A program made the translations under genes and the position numbers. Shown piece after piece: positions 1 through 8,861 of a stretch of DNA of 64,000 nucleotides. Source of the stretch: Bin87 sp026710825. GTDB taxonomy: Bacteria; Chloroflexota; Dehalococcoidia; Lucifugimonadales; UBA3495. Where the stretch lies: assembly GCA_965232815.1 (NCBI GenBank), contig OZ247427.1, positions 2,542,001-2,606,000 on the forward strand, given 5' to 3'. The notes below the pieces were generated by a model that saw nothing but the letters and a program-made list of their open reading frames with translations, made no database searches and was not told the origin of the DNA. Position 1 is the first letter of the stretch. Each line of letters begins with the position of its first letter.

Positions 1-2
1 AA

Positions 3-329
3 ACGGTGTTGGCCCAATGGTTCTTCCAGGACACTCTCCGCAACCCTCATAACTGGTCCCATCCCCGCTTTGACGAGTTGATGGACTTGCAGGCTAGGGA
101 ACTGGACTCGGAGGTCCGACGGGAAATGTTCCGGGAGATGGCGGCAATTCTCAACGAAGGGGATAGCCACTACGTTCCCCTCTATTGGACTGCCAGCAGC
201 GGCATCATCGACTACCGGTTGCAGAATTTCCGGCCGCCCTACCACCCGCATACCATCTGGACCTGGGAGCACGTTTGGTGGGACCCGGACGCGGAGCTGC
301 TCGGGCCGGACGCTCCCCCCATCGAGTAA
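3..329 (+). CDS. ABC transporter substrate-binding protein, family 5, C-terminal part
   Basis: Only the last ~108 codons are inside the window; the frame is open to the left edge. The residues match the C-terminus of family 5 (peptide/nickel/opine type) extracellular solute-binding proteins: a segment like NPHNWSHPRFDELMDLQA, then a helix and an aromatic-rich tail (VPLYWTASSG, TIWTWEHVWWDP). Such lipoproteins capture oligopeptides or other small solutes outside the membrane and deliver them to a DppB/DppC permease pair, which follows on the same strand. The substrate cannot be told from this part. No ATP-binding subunit is visible downstream, so it must lie upstream of the window or elsewhere. 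Confidence 0.85.
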   Translation, partial: TVLAQWFFQDTLRNPHNWSHPRFDELMDLQARELDSEVRREMFREMAAILNEGDSHYVPLYWTASSGIIDYRLQNFRPPYHPHTIWTWEHVWWDPDAELLGPDAPPIE

Positions 330-366
330 CGGGCCTTCCCCTCTGTCGATCTTGACGCCGCACCCG

Positions 367-403
367 GCTGTCCTGGGGCGCTAACACGGTGCCCCAGGAC
401 GGC
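367..403 (+). promoter_or_regulatory. stable intergenic hairpin between binding protein and permease genes
   Basis: A perfect 10-bp stem (GTCCTGGGGC / GCCCCAGGAC) extends to 13 bp with one G-U pair around an 11-nt loop. No T-tract follows, so it is not a typical intrinsic terminator. In ABC importer operons a hairpin here often stabilises the binding-protein transcript or partly attenuates the permease genes; that role is inferred. Confidence 0.5.
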
Positions 404-507
404 TAGAGAATTGTCGAACCCAGACAAGTTAGAACTGCCAAGCATAGACAGTGACCTTTGACTCCCAGTTTCAGGATGGAGAGGTCACCGAACCGTCGGG
501 AGGAGTG

Positions 508-1467
508 ATGAAAGGTTACGTGGTGAGGAGGATAGGCCTCTTCATTCCCACCATACTTCTGACTACCGTAATCGTGTTCGCCCTCTTCTTCCTGGTCCCC
601 GGCGACGCTGCGCTGTTCATCCTCACCGGCGAGGAAGGGGCGGGAGCGGTTACCGACGAAGACCTGCGAAAGCTGCGCCAGGAACTGGGCCTGGACCGTC
701 CCATTCATGTCCAGTACTTCGACTGGCTGTGGGATACCATGCGCGGCGACCTGGGAATCTCGATCTGGTACCGGGAGCCGGTCACCAACGAAATCCGGGA
801 CAAGTTTGCCGTTACCCTGCAATTATCGGTCATGGCCATCTTGATGGCTTTTGTCGTGGCCGTGCCGATGGGCATGATTTCCGCCGTCCGGCAGGACACC
901 TGGCCCGACTACGTCTGCCGGTTACTGACCCTCATTGGGATAGCCCTGCCGACTTTCTGGTTGGCGATCCTCATAATCTACTTCTTGGCCTACGTCTTCG
1001 ACTGGTTGCCTCCGTTAGGTTACGCCACCCTGTGGGAGGACCCAATCCTCAACCTGAAGCAGCTTTTCTTCCCGGCACTGGCCATCGCCTTTCACGATCT
1101 GGCTTTCACCGCCAGGGTAACCCGCTCCTCCATGCTGGAGGTGCTGCGGGAAGACTACGTGAGGACGGCCCGGTCTAAGGGGCTGCGCGAAACCATAGTG
1201 CTGGGCAGGCACGCACTCAAAAACGCCATCCTGCCCGTCATCACGGTGTCGGGCTACCAGTTCGCCCGTCTGCTTGGTGGCACCATCATTATCGAGACCA
1301 TATTCGCCGTACCGGGACTTGGGGCCTTCCTGATAGAGAGCATCATCCACAGGGACTTCGTCGTAATCCAGGCGGTGATTCTGCTCACTGCGGCAGTGGT
1401 GCTGACTTTGAACCTGATCATTGACCTGGTCTACGGCATGCTGGACCCCAGGATACGGTACCAGTGA
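508..1467 (+). CDS. ABC transporter permease, DppB/OppB family
   Basis: Inner-membrane permease of a peptide/nickel-type importer, about 319 residues. It opens with the family's N-terminal helix (VRRIGLFIPTILLTTVIVF), then a periplasmic loop (RQELGLDRPIHVQYFDWL) and five further hydrophobic helices. The EAA-type cytoplasmic loop contacting the ATPases is seen around DYVRTARSKGL. I chose ATG 508, preceded by GGGAGGAG at good spacing; an in-frame GTG at 451 would add 19 residues that do not look like this family. It lies after the binding protein and a hairpin and before the DppC-like partner, so the genes form one operon. Confidence 0.9.
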   Translation: MKGYVVRRIGLFIPTILLTTVIVFALFFLVPGDAALFILTGEEGAGAVTDEDLRKLRQELGLDRPIHVQYFDWLWDTMRGDLGISIWYREPVTNEIRDKFAVTLQLSVMAILMAFVVAVPMGMISAVRQDTWPDYVCRLLTLIGIALPTFWLAILIIYFLAYVFDWLPPLGYATLWEDPILNLKQLFFPALAIAFHDLAFTARVTRSSMLEVLREDYVRTARSKGLRETIVLGRHALKNAILPVITVSGYQFARLLGGTIIIETIFAVPGLGAFLIESIIHRDFVVIQAVILLTAAVVLTLNLIIDLVYGMLDPRIRYQ

Positions 1468-1550
1468 GGCCGTAGCGGGGAACCTCGGCCAAATTTCCCT
1501 CGGCGATTCGAGCCACCGAGCCATTTCGACAACTTGAGAGCAGGACAATA

Positions 1551-2468
1551 ATGATAGAGCAACAGAGATCTGAAGAGTCAGCATTGGCCCGTGCGGGAGG
1601 CAATCTCGCAGCTTGGGGTCATGATGCTGGGATCGGACTTTCGCGCTTCTGCCGGAGCAAACCCCTGGGAGCTGCAGGGGGCATAATTACCATTCTGCTG
1701 ATTGTAATGGCCATCCTGGCCAACGTCATTGCCCCCTATCAGCCCAAGGAGAGCCTGGGCCGGGAAAAGGTCCACCTGCCACCGCAGCAAGGCCACATAA
1801 TGGGTACCGACCACGCCGGTCGGGACGTGCTGAGTCGGGTAATCCACGGGGCGCGCATTTCATTGTACGTGGGCTTCGGCAGCGTCGCGGTGGGGATTGC
1901 CCTCGGGTTCATCCTGGCGGTGCTCACCACATACGCGGGCGGCATAATAGACCTCTCTTTCCAGAGGTTAATCGACTCGCTGATGGCCTTGCCGGGCCTC
2001 ATAATCGCTTTGGCGATTGTGGCGGTGCTGGGGTCATCCCTGCAAAACGTCATGATCGCCATCGTGATTGGGATGTTGGCGCCGGTGATACGAACCGTAC
2101 GCTCCCAGGTGCTGATCACCAAGGAGTTGGACTACGTACTGGCGGGCCGGGCCATCGGGGCGTCCCCCTTGCGCCTGGTATTCCGGCACATCACCCCCAA
2201 CTGCATGGCGATAGCCCTGGTGATATCCACCTACTACCTGGGGCTGGCGATAACCATCGAGGCTTCCCTCAGCTTCCTGGGGGTAGGCGTGCCCCCGGAC
2301 GTCCCCAGTTGGGGCGGGATGTTGAAGCGGGCCGCCGAGGAGCATGTGAAGACGGCCCCCTGGGTCGCCATGTTCCCGGGACTCGCCATCTTTGTCGTGG
2401 TGTTCGGGTTCAACCTCTTGGGCGATTCCCTGCGGGACGCGTGGGACCCGAAGCTAAGGGGGCGATAG
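1551..2468 (+). CDS. ABC transporter permease, DppC/OppC family
   Basis: Second permease subunit, 305 residues. It has the OppC N-terminal region (one membrane helix, IITILLIVMAILANVIAPY), then the family signature HIMGTDHAGRDVLSRVIHGA and the BPD_transp_1 domain. The EAA-like loop is near DYVLAGRAIGASPLRL, and the C-terminal LLGDSLRDAWDPKLRGR is characteristic. The ATG is preceded by GAGAGCAGGA. It pairs with the DppB-like protein to form the transmembrane channel. The operon seems to end here, because decayed genes follow. Confidence 0.9.
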   Translation: MIEQQRSEESALARAGGNLAAWGHDAGIGLSRFCRSKPLGAAGGIITILLIVMAILANVIAPYQPKESLGREKVHLPPQQGHIMGTDHAGRDVLSRVIHGARISLYVGFGSVAVGIALGFILAVLTTYAGGIIDLSFQRLIDSLMALPGLIIALAIVAVLGSSLQNVMIAIVIGMLAPVIRTVRSQVLITKELDYVLAGRAIGASPLRLVFRHITPNCMAIALVISTYYLGLAITIEASLSFLGVGVPPDVPSWGGMLKRAAEEHVKTAPWVAMFPGLAIFVVVFGFNLLGDSLRDAWDPKLRGR

Positions 2469-2638
2469 ACTTATACCTCCTCCAATTACCTAAACCAAGG
2501 CGCAGGTGAGATGCCCAGCGCTATGGGTAGATTTGAGAAGGAACGGGGCCAGCATGTCCTTGGATCCCCGAAGGGTTGGTCATGAGCATGCAGTGAGCAA
2601 ACCAGTTTCACACAGAGTAGCAGTAGGATGTCCGAGAA

Positions 2639-3049
2639 TTGGACTGGCGGCTCACCCTTGCACCGACATCCCTGATAAGGGCGCGTAAAACACGTACAGC
2701 TACAGATGCCGAGACCGCAGATCCCCACCAGGATAATCGAGCGTTCCTTTCGGTTAGGTTCAGCCCTGCTTGCCGCATCGACCTATGGCTGGCCCCCTAT
2801 TCCGCCACCATCGTAACCGGTCTCGAATACCTGGACGTGGACCACACGGTCCCCTTGGCCAACGCCCATGACAGTGGGGCAATGCAGTGGCCTCCCGAAC
2901 GCAATGGGCAATATGCTAACTACCTCGGCGATCCCCAGCACCTGATTGCAATCACACCGAGCCAACCGATCCAAGGGCGCCGCGGGACCCGACCGGCGAA
3001 ATCCGGAGGACTACACCTGCAAGTGCCAGGACGCCATCGGCTGGGGTCA
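2639..3049 (+). pseudogene. HNH endonuclease-family (DUF1524-like) relic
   Basis: The translation contains the hallmark of secreted HNH/DUF1524 nucleases: LDVDHTVPLANAHDSGAMQW, then YANYLGDPQHLIAI. The family normally continues into an ANRSKG-type segment. Here that segment (ANRSKGAAGPDRRNPEDY) is present but in another reading frame, starting about 2955, so one frameshift separates the DVDH half from the ANRSKG half. The N-terminus has no credible start or signal peptide. I read it as a decayed gene next to other decayed genes; a programmed frameshift is unlikely. The family assignment is from motif recognition. Confidence 0.7.
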
Positions 3050-3606
3050 GCATCCCGGTGGCCGGTCATCTTCGGGTGTTTCTGACTCCGAGTCAAGCCG
3101 AAAAGCCTTCATGGCGTCGTCGATGGCGTCCGGTGTCGCCGGCTCGGCGCCGGGCAGCAAATGGGCGTACACCTCTAGGTGATGGATGGATCGGAATGTC
3201 AGGCGCGGGCAGATGTTGCGGCGATGGGCACACCCAGCTACAGGGACTGGGAGATATGAAAGTGTCTGAGGTCGTGGTTGCGCATGTTCGGGTGGCCGAC
3301 GCGTTCCCCCAGCGTATTCACCGCGCGCGTGAGGCTCATGGGATTGATGAACTGCCCGAACTCGTCGGCGAACACCAGGTTGTTGTCATTGAAAATCTCC
3401 TGGTACTGCTCTTTATGATTGGCCTGTCGCTGTTGGTGCGCACGCAGCACGTCTGCAGCGACCGCCGGCAGTCTGACAGTGCGTCGCCCGCGTTCTGTTT
3501 ACGGCGGGTCCAAACCAACCCGGGGGAACGGCGGCCAAGTGATCGCTCGATGCGGATTTCGCGCTTGTCCAGATCCACGTTGTCCCAGGTGAGGGCGAGG
3601 AGTTCA
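3047..3606 (-). pseudogene. tyrosine recombinase (phage-type integrase), C-terminal catalytic half, decayed
   Basis: Reading the minus strand, pieces of one integrase appear in changing frames: LLALTWDNVDLDKREIRIER, then ERGRRTVRLPAVAADVLRAH, then NHDLRHFHISQSL (the HxLR motif), then GVPIAATSARA-HSDPSIT, and finally LEVYAHLLPGAE with the catalytic Tyr. Intact, these would join in order. They are broken by a stop and frameshift near 3500, in-frame stops near 3238 and 3200, and a one-base loss near 3183. The N-terminal DNA-binding half is missing; the homology stops where the IS256 fragment begins. Confidence 0.75.
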
Positions 3607-3607
3607 C

Positions 3608-3871
3608 CTCCTGGCCTTCGCCGCCCTCCCGATATCCCAGTGGCAGAAGCTCTGGTCCAACGACCCGCTGGAGCGATTGAACAAGGAGATCCGCCGGCGT
3701 ACCGCCGTGGTGGGCAACTTCCCCAACCGGGCCGCGACCCTGCGTCTGGTGGGCGCGGTGCTGGCCGAGCAACACGACGAATGGGCCGAAGGTCGTCGCT
3801 ACCTCACCTTCGTCGAGGATCTCCACACCGAGGCCATACCGGCCAGCAACATCCTGGAGCCGGCAGCCTGA
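3608..3871 (+). pseudogene. IS256-family transposase, C-terminal fragment
   Basis: About 87 residues of the conserved IS256 (MULE-like DDE) C-terminus: SNDPLERLNKEIRRRTAVVG, then FPNRAATLRLVGAVLAEQHD and EWAEGRRYL. The third catalytic acid is the Glu of the LERLNKE motif. The first roughly 300 residues, including both catalytic Asp, are absent, and a stop lies upstream near 3590. The fragment starts where the integrase relic on the other strand stops, which suggests that an insertion followed by deletion produced the junction. It cannot transpose. Confidence 0.8.
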
Positions 3872-3911
3872 ACAACATCAACAAGCATGACGCTTACCAC
3901 ACTACTTGACG

Positions 3912-4798
3912 GGACGTAACCCTTTCACGGCGGACCTGTACCGTCTGGCGGAGTGTGGTGTGGAGACCGTGGTCATGGAGTCCACCGGGGGTAATGGATA
4001 CCGCTGTTCGGGATGCTGGAGGAATTGGGGTATGGGGTGATACTGGTGGACCACCGGCGCATCAAGAAAGTGCCGGGTCGCCAGACTGACGTGCGGGACC
4101 GCCAGTGGCTCCAGCAATTGCACTCCTACGGCCTGCTTTCCGGAGCCTTCCGACCCGACGGGGAGGTGCGACGCCTGCGCAGCTACCTCCGGCAGCGCGC
4201 CATGCTGGTGGAGTACGCGTCCCACCACGTCCAGCACATGCAGAATACCCTAACCCAGATCGACGTGAAGCTCCACCACGTCATCAGCGATGTCACCGGC
4301 GAGACCGGCACGGAAATGATCGAGGCCATCGTGGGCGGCCAACGGGACCCGCGACAACTGGTGCGACTGCGCGACCGACGGATCAAGGCCGACGAGGTAA
4401 CCATCGCCAGGTCGCTGCGGGGGCACTGGCGGGAGGAGCACATCTTCGAACTGGTCAAGGCCCTGGAGCTGTACCGGCTCGATCAGGATAAGATTGCCGA
4501 GTGCGACGGTGAGATCGACGCCTGGTTGGAGCGGTTCGAAGACCGCAGCGACGGCTCACCTCCCGCTCCAAATGGCAAAATGCGCAATCAAAAGAACGCC
4601 CCGCGCTTCGACGTCCGAGGCCATCTGTACCGGATGACCGCTGTGGACCTGACCAAGGCGAGCCGCGAAACCCTGCTGGCAGCCATAGCGGAGCTAGCGG
4701 AATGGAGCCTGCGCCATCTGGTGATCAGCCGGAAAATCAGTGGCGGCACCCGCACGGGCAAATGTGTGGAGACGGGCAGGCGCCTACAAGTTTATTGA
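3912..4798 (+). pseudogene. IS110-family transposase, truncated and frameshifted
   Basis: The product matches the RuvC-like DEDD domain of IS110 transposases: CGVETVVMESTGG, then after a frameshift near 3990 WIPLFGMLEELGYGVILVD and GRQTDVRDRQWLQQLHSYG. The middle part (LVEYASHHVQHMQNTLTQID, RDRRIKADEVTIARSL) is well preserved. The first ~50 residues, which hold the first acidic residue, are missing. The C-terminal transposase_20 domain is collapsed: KISGGTRTGK survives, but the catalytic-Ser region is deleted. The gene is inactive and ends in convergent overlap with the NHL gene. Confidence 0.8.
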
Positions 4799-5782
4799 AG
4801 GTTCCTCGTAATCCTTTAGCTTGTTGTAGATTTGAAGCCGGTGATGGTAGGACTCCAAAACTACGATCCGGTCGTCTGCGTCGACGTTGACAGCCACTGG
4901 GCGCCGGAACCGCCACTCAGGCTCCAGATCTGTCCGCCGCCTGGCTTTGATGATATCCGGATTGGCGTCGATGTAGGTCTGGGCCCATGGCGAAGGCTCT
5001 TGGGCGTCACCGACCAGCGCCGTAACATATTGGCCGTCGGCGGCGTAGATCTGGACTCGGTGGTTCCCCCAGTCAGTTACGTATACATCTCCATCCGAGT
5101 CCACAGCTACACCGGATGGACCCTTGAGCGAACCCACCCCGGTGCTGGAGCCTTCGAACTTGACGAGCAACTCTCCAGTAGGGGCGAATTTTTGCACGCG
5201 GTTATTTCCCCAATCCGCGACGTAGATGTTGTCCCGACGGTCGATGCAGATGCCCCACGGCATCTCCAGATCTCCGTCACCGCCGCCTCGCTTCCCGAAT
5301 TGGGACTGAAACTCACCGATCTGGCTGAAACTCTGCACCCGGTGATTCAAGCTGTCCACCACCCAAATGGTTCCCCGGGAATCGAAAGCAATTCCTGACG
5401 GTCCGTTTAGCTGCCCGTCTCCGCTGCCGGACCTGCCCCAGTGATACCGATAACCACCCTCTTCATCGTAGATAGTTACTCGGTTGAGATACTCGTCCGA
5501 AACGAACACTCGGCCGGTACGGTCCAAATCAATTGACCGGGGCCAAACGAAGCGCCCCTCTTCCTCGCCGCCGGAGCCGAACTGTCCTTGAAACTCGTGG
5601 TCAAAGTTGATCTTGGTGACACGCTGCCCCAATTGTTCCACACCGCGGCTCAACACATAGATTCGACCGTTCGATCCCAGGACGAAATCTTGGGGAGCCC
5701 AAAATCCCCGGCCGGCCTGGCTATACATGCCTATGCAGTCGCTGTAGTCATACACCCGGCCGGCGGCGACGGTAGTCAGCAT
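4784..5782 (-). CDS. NHL-repeat beta-propeller protein
   Basis: 332 residues made almost wholly of NHL repeats. Typical blades are GPSGIAFDSRGTIWVVDSLN-HRVQSF, MPWGICIDRRDNIYVADWGN-NRVQKF and GPSGVAVDSDGDVYVTDWGN-HRVQIY, with two or three divergent blades, enough for a six-bladed propeller. No clear signal peptide or membrane helix is seen. NHL propellers bind proteins, RNA or glycans and a few act as lyases, so the function is open. The ATG follows GGAGAGGAG. It is the last gene of a minus-strand operon after DUF1800 and DUF1501 (36 bp gap), so a joint role in the same surface or secretory complex is likely. Confidence 0.85.
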   Translation of the reverse strand: MLTTVAAGRVYDYSDCIGMYSQAGRGFWAPQDFVLGSNGRIYVLSRGVEQLGQRVTKINFDHEFQGQFGSGGEEEGRFVWPRSIDLDRTGRVFVSDEYLNRVTIYDEEGGYRYHWGRSGSGDGQLNGPSGIAFDSRGTIWVVDSLNHRVQSFSQIGEFQSQFGKRGGGDGDLEMPWGICIDRRDNIYVADWGNNRVQKFAPTGELLVKFEGSSTGVGSLKGPSGVAVDSDGDVYVTDWGNHRVQIYAADGQYVTALVGDAQEPSPWAQTYIDANPDIIKARRRTDLEPEWRFRRPVAVNVDADDRIVVLESYHHRLQIYNKLKDYEEPSINL

Positions 5783-5818
5783 ATCTCCTCTCCCGCGAAC
5801 TATTTTGGGATCCGAAAG

Positions 5819-6955
5819 CTAAACGAAGGACATTTGCTCGAAGTGTCCACCGACGATAGGCACTGGGTCGAGTCCCAGCCATTTCTCCGCCAAAGTGGAG
5901 TAGAAGCCACGGAAATCATAGTTGGGCTCAAGGTCTCCTTGAGTGAGATCCCCCGGTTTCAGCGACGGATAGGTCCCGTACATTCCGCCATTCACCCGGT
6001 CGCCAATGGCGAACGCTACCCCAGCCGCTCCGTGGTCGGTACCAGTGCCATTATCGCGGACGCGGCGCCCAAACTCGCTGAACAACATGATAACCACCTC
6101 GTCTGCGGCGTCGTGCTCACGCAGGTCGGCGAAGAAGTCGCGTATGGCAACGGAAATTTCCGTCCAAAGTTTTTCATGTGGTCCCAGCTGGTCGTAGTGG
6201 GTGTCGAAGGGCCCGTGGGAGGTGTAAAAGACCTGCGTGCCCAAGCCGGCCAGATGCACCTGGGCCACGTCTCTGAGGCGCCTCGCGATGGCATTATTCG
6301 CGTACTCTACGTTTGAAGAATAGGTTTCGGGAGCAACCCGGATGATGTCGGCTCCTCGCAATGCGTCCCGTCCTGCCTGTCCTAGATATTCCATGGTCGG
6401 TCCGGCGCCGATGAGGGGAGAGTACATGCGGGCAAAGGTGTCCAACAACTGGACCCGATCTTGCTCGGAGACGATTCCCGGATTTGATGAGAGTACACCG
6501 TATGAAGGAAGGTGGTTGACAGAAGTAACAGGAACCCCCTTCATGGCCATTGCCCGAGGCAGTCCCTGGCCCAAGTTAACTCCCTTCAGCACGTTCTCGC
6601 CTTCAGGATCCAAGTCCCGGATGACCTTGGCGAGCCAGCCGTTAATACCGACGGAATCCGGCTCGCAGGTATGCCAGATGTCCATGGCACGAAAGTGCGA
6701 ACGGGGCGAATTTTCAAACCCGATCCCGTGAATGATTGCCATGTTGCCCTGGTCGTAGATTTCTTTCAACGGCTCCGAATCGGCCCGGAATGCCAGTTGG
6801 TCATCTATGGGCAGTAATTGGTCTTCAGGGATATGGACCCTGGGCCGGTTATCCCAATACAGAGGATTGCTATAAGGAACGATCGTATTGAGATAGTCGT
6901 TGGCCCCAGTTAGCTCCAGCACGACCAGCACGGGGTCTTTATGGGTTGATGCCAT
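5819..6955 (-). CDS. DUF1501 family protein
   Basis: 378 residues of the DUF1501 family, which has an alkaline-phosphatase/sulfatase-like fold and unknown substrate. Typical blocks are VVLELTGANDYLNTIVPY at the N-terminus, HGIGFENSPRSHFRAMDIWH, then FYTSHGPFDTHYDQLGPH and the C-terminal VVIMLFSEFGRRVRDNGTG-DHGAAG. ATG 6955 is preferred because GAAGGA lies about 8 bases upstream; an upstream TTG (6961) would sit on the ribosome site. Many relatives carry a Tat signal, but none is visible here. DUF1501 genes regularly sit beside DUF1800 genes, as here. Function unproven. Confidence 0.88.
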   Translation of the reverse strand: MASTHKDPVLVVLELTGANDYLNTIVPYSNPLYWDNRPRVHIPEDQLLPIDDQLAFRADSEPLKEIYDQGNMAIIHGIGFENSPRSHFRAMDIWHTCEPDSVGINGWLAKVIRDLDPEGENVLKGVNLGQGLPRAMAMKGVPVTSVNHLPSYGVLSSNPGIVSEQDRVQLLDTFARMYSPLIGAGPTMEYLGQAGRDALRGADIIRVAPETYSSNVEYANNAIARRLRDVAQVHLAGLGTQVFYTSHGPFDTHYDQLGPHEKLWTEISVAIRDFFADLREHDAADEVVIMLFSEFGRRVRDNGTGTDHGAAGVAFAIGDRVNGGMYGTYPSLKPGDLTQGDLEPNYDFRGFYSTLAEKWLGLDPVPIVGGHFEQMSFV

Positions 6956-6990
6956 GTTCAAATCCTTCTACATCAGTCGTAAGCGCTTGC

Positions 6991-8406
6991 CTACGCAAAC
7001 TGATATTCTCGCGAGGCGGCAATCAAGGTCAGGATCTTGCTCAAATTGTGCATTGTAGACCTGAATTCTTCGTGGGTGCTCCAGGCTAGATCGCCGCATT
7101 TTTCGGCATGGACAATCAATTCAGAGTGGGTCGTCCCATTGACTTCCAACGGCCCCATCGCGTCGAGACAAGCTTCCACTATCGCCCGGGGGGAAGAATC
7201 CCCATGCACATGCACATTCACCAACACCCGTTTGATGATGGCCTGCACGCCGGGGAGTGAGACGTCTCCAAATATCCTCGCGGCAAAGTTCACCCGGCGC
7301 ATCAAAACGCCGGGGTCGATCCATTCTGAGCCTGTGTGCCAACCTTCCACACTGGGAGGATTGAGCAGTTCCTGTCCCTGCCAACCGCACTCCAACGCCA
7401 GATTGTTGAATCCTGGCTTGAAGCCTTCATAGTTGCCCGCCATACGCACAGTGCCAACGATCAGTTCAGCCGGGCTTTTCACCCGGGCGAAGCGGGCATT
7501 CTTGAAGAACTCTGAGTTGAACAACGCTCGTAAGATATACCGCATGTCGCCACGGGATTCATTGTAGGCGTCCGCCAACAAGTCGATGGCTTCAGGGTCA
7601 ACTGGCGGTGTAATGTTCCAACTGGCGACATGGGGCTCGTCGGCGACGAAGAATCTGTAGAGGTGACGGGCCAGGAACCGGGCCGTAGCCGGTTGATCCG
7701 CAATAATGTCCACGATGTCTTCGCCATTGAAGTTCCCGGTATACCCCAGGAAGGTCTTCTCCCGATCGTCGTGGTCCTCAGGTTTGTACTCGAAAAGCCA
7801 GTGGAAACGACCGTAAGGATTACGGGGAATCTTTGGGGCAATCGTCCATCCGGTAAAGGCCCTGGCTGCTTCCCTGATATCATCCTCTGAGTAGTTTCCG
7901 ACTCCGAGGGAGAAAAGCTCCAACAGCTCCCGTCCCCAGTTTTCATTTATGGCGCCGTCGCGATTTCCCTGGTTGTCCAACCAGTAGATCATGGCTGGCG
8001 ACTTTGCAACCTCTACCAGCAGATCGCGGTAAGTACCCAATCCGTATTCACGGAAGATGGCAATCTGGCGAGTCAACTCCAGTGGATTGTCCACCTTGGA
8101 GTTGCCGGTGGCGAACAACTGATGCCAGAAGAGGGCCATCTTCTCTTCCAGAGGCCGTTTGGTGTTGACCATCCGGAACACCCAATTGGCCTGATTTATT
8201 GCCGGGGCCCCTGCCCCCTCATAACCAGGGAAGAACCGGTACAGCAGTTCGTCGTCTATGGCCGGCTGCCGCTCCGGATACAGAAGCTCCTCGACCACGG
8301 CTTCGTAGCCTTTGGAGACCCGCTCTTCCAGTTCCTCACGGGTATCACCGAAGCCTGCGCGTCTCATTAAATGGGCCATCAATCGAATGTTTTCTTGGTG
8401 GGGCAT
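6991..8406 (-). CDS. DUF1800 family protein
   Basis: 471 residues of the DUF1800 family. Recognisable parts are IRLMAHLMRRAGFGDTREEL near the start, the lead-in KMALFWHQLFATGNSKVDNP, the block NENWGRELLELFSLGVGNYS, AARAFTGW, and near the end LLNPPSVEGWHTGSEWIDPG. ATG 8406 is chosen because it follows GGAGAGG at normal spacing; upstream codons do not resemble the family. It is first in the operon DUF1800-DUF1501-NHL. The pair is widespread in Chloroflexota, Planctomycetota and Proteobacteria and is often exported, but its biochemical role is not known to me. Confidence 0.88.
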   Translation of the reverse strand: MPHQENIRLMAHLMRRAGFGDTREELEERVSKGYEAVVEELLYPERQPAIDDELLYRFFPGYEGAGAPAINQANWVFRMVNTKRPLEEKMALFWHQLFATGNSKVDNPLELTRQIAIFREYGLGTYRDLLVEVAKSPAMIYWLDNQGNRDGAINENWGRELLELFSLGVGNYSEDDIREAARAFTGWTIAPKIPRNPYGRFHWLFEYKPEDHDDREKTFLGYTGNFNGEDIVDIIADQPATARFLARHLYRFFVADEPHVASWNITPPVDPEAIDLLADAYNESRGDMRYILRALFNSEFFKNARFARVKSPAELIVGTVRMAGNYEGFKPGFNNLALECGWQGQELLNPPSVEGWHTGSEWIDPGVLMRRVNFAARIFGDVSLPGVQAIIKRVLVNVHVHGDSSPRAIVEACLDAMGPLEVNGTTHSELIVHAEKCGDLAWSTHEEFRSTMHNLSKILTLIAASREYQFA

Positions 8407-8861
8407 TACCACCTCTCCGTTTATCGGGCCCAGAACACTAAGCCAGCTGCCGATTCGTATCATATTAGGATTGGCCAAGTCGAATGTCAACAAAAAGCCG
8501 TAACAGGTGACTGTTCAGAGTTGATGAGGCGAATTTGCCGGGTCCACGGTCCCGCTGAAAAACACCGGCGCCCAAGCCTGAATCCACCGAAGGGTTGCGG
8601 TAGCGGCGGTCAGACGAGGGATGAGGTGTCAGGAAACAGGCTGGCGAGGACCTGATGCCGCTGAAATGGACGATGCGGAGTGCGGCCAGGTTACGTCCAG
8701 TCAAACGGCCTCGTGTTAGTGACACGTTGCGGCTCCAACTTTTTGGGAACCCTGGGGAACGGTTGTCGTCGTCTGCGACAGAACGCGTTCCTCTCCGCCT
8801 GGGGCGCGGATGCCTCCAGGGGTCCCCACGTGATTGAAGGACGTACCTAAAGCCTCGCCAA
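8407..8861. other. 455-bp gap without a gene
   Basis: No convincing coding signal on either strand. The right-hand ~125 bases (from about 8740) are the 3' flank of the giant secreted-protein gene and are similar to the bases at about 15415-15531, downstream of the truncated copy of that gene. The left part should hold the promoter of the DUF1800 operon; no clear -35/-10 pair stands out. Confidence 0.5.

Larger units (their letters stand above)
2639..4798. mobile_element. composite island of decayed mobile-element genes
   Basis: Four broken genes abut one another on both strands: an HNH nuclease, a tyrosine integrase, an IS256 end and an IS110 transposase. No terminal inverted repeats or target duplications could be picked out by eye. 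It marks a past insertion hotspot between the ABC transporter operon and the NHL/DUF1501/DUF1800 operon. Confidence 0.6.
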
